Assembly (NCBI GenBank): GCA_002101225.1
Contig: LWTN01000226.1
Coordinates: forward strand, 1 to 33,633
Reading direction: 5' to 3'
Source of the DNA: Cycloclasticus sp. symbiont of Poecilosclerida sp. M
GTDB taxonomy: Bacteria > Pseudomonadota > Gammaproteobacteria > Methylococcales > Cycloclasticaceae
DNA length: 33,633 bases
Below the pieces are notes generated by a model. It was not told the DNA's origin. It saw only the letters and a list, made by a program, of their open reading frames with translations, and searched no databases. Of the stretch, positions 33,632 through 33,633 are shown piece after piece. A program made the translations under genes and the position numbers. The number at the start of each line of letters is the position of its first letter. The first letter of the stretch is position 1.

Positions 33632-33633
33632 CT

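Larger units (their letters stand above)
33311..33633. other. 323-bp region after gatB without a convincing gene
   Basis: No plausible long frame is present on either strand. The stretch has a 17-bp tandem repeat, a 5-bp GGCGT/ACGCC stem at 33359-33381 without a U-tract, and a repeated AACTTGGCTC near the edge. On the minus strand a frame open from the right edge runs 27 codons to TGA, and another reads GAKFLTLYGIPEPSYAG to TAA. Either could be the end of a neighbouring gene, but neither can be named. Confidence 0.6.

Noticed and set aside
33311-33633. An insertion sequence end or a minus-strand gene entering from the right edge.
   Set aside because: Two different frames are briefly open and the repeats are short; without sequence beyond the edge neither a transposase nor terminal inverted repeats can be shown.

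Overview
The window is chromosomal DNA from a Gram-negative gammaproteobacterium. It encodes heptose-based LPS core enzymes, LptD and SurA, RlpA, lipoate synthesis and GatCAB. The LPS set (WaaC, WaaG, WaaP, an InaA-like kinase, a two-domain kinase and a WapO-like carbamoyltransferase) and the lptD/amgK/murU neighbourhood most resemble Pseudomonas and its relatives. The DNA is AT-leaning (by eye about 40-45% G+C), so it is more likely a marine or host-associated relative than a Pseudomonas itself. No tRNA, rRNA, complete insertion sequence, prophage or CRISPR array was seen.

Region 1 (about 1-10315) is an LPS core locus on the plus strand: waaC, a protein with two kinase domains, a family 2 glycosyltransferase broken by an in-frame TAA, a GT-B glycosyltransferase, waaG, waaP, an InaA-like kinase and a carbamoyltransferase. 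A fifth kinase-like protein and a DUF465 protein lie convergently on the minus strand. Five kinase-like domains in about 9 kb, plus a carbamoyltransferase, suggest an inner core densely decorated with phosphate and carbamoyl groups.

Region 2 (10381-18623) has an unknown membrane protein facing a minus-strand run lptD-surA-pdxA-rsmA: LPS insertion and outer membrane protein folding, then vitamin B6 and rRNA methylation. Diverging from lptD are amgK and murU, which recycle MurNAc to UDP-MurNAc.

Region 3 (18613-29990) is one long minus-strand series of 12 genes: mreB, mreC, mreD, mrdA, rodA, mltB/sltB, rlpA, dacA, a D-amino acid aminotransferase gene, ybeD, lipB and lipA. It joins the rod-shape elongation machinery, septal and lateral wall hydrolases, D-amino acid supply and lipoate synthesis. 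Gaps are mostly a few bases or ATGA overlaps.

Region 4 (30109-33310) is gatC-gatA-gatB, divergent from mreB, for tRNA-dependent amidation. The last 323 bases hold short direct repeats and no convincing gene.

The most notable points are the nonsense codon in the GT2 gene, the loss of the usual catalytic Asp in two of the LPS kinases, an mreC whose coding signal extends upstream of its only conventional start to an ATC codon, and a perfect 21-bp in-frame duplication in lptD. I found no clearly new multi-gene system; most of the window is core envelope biology.
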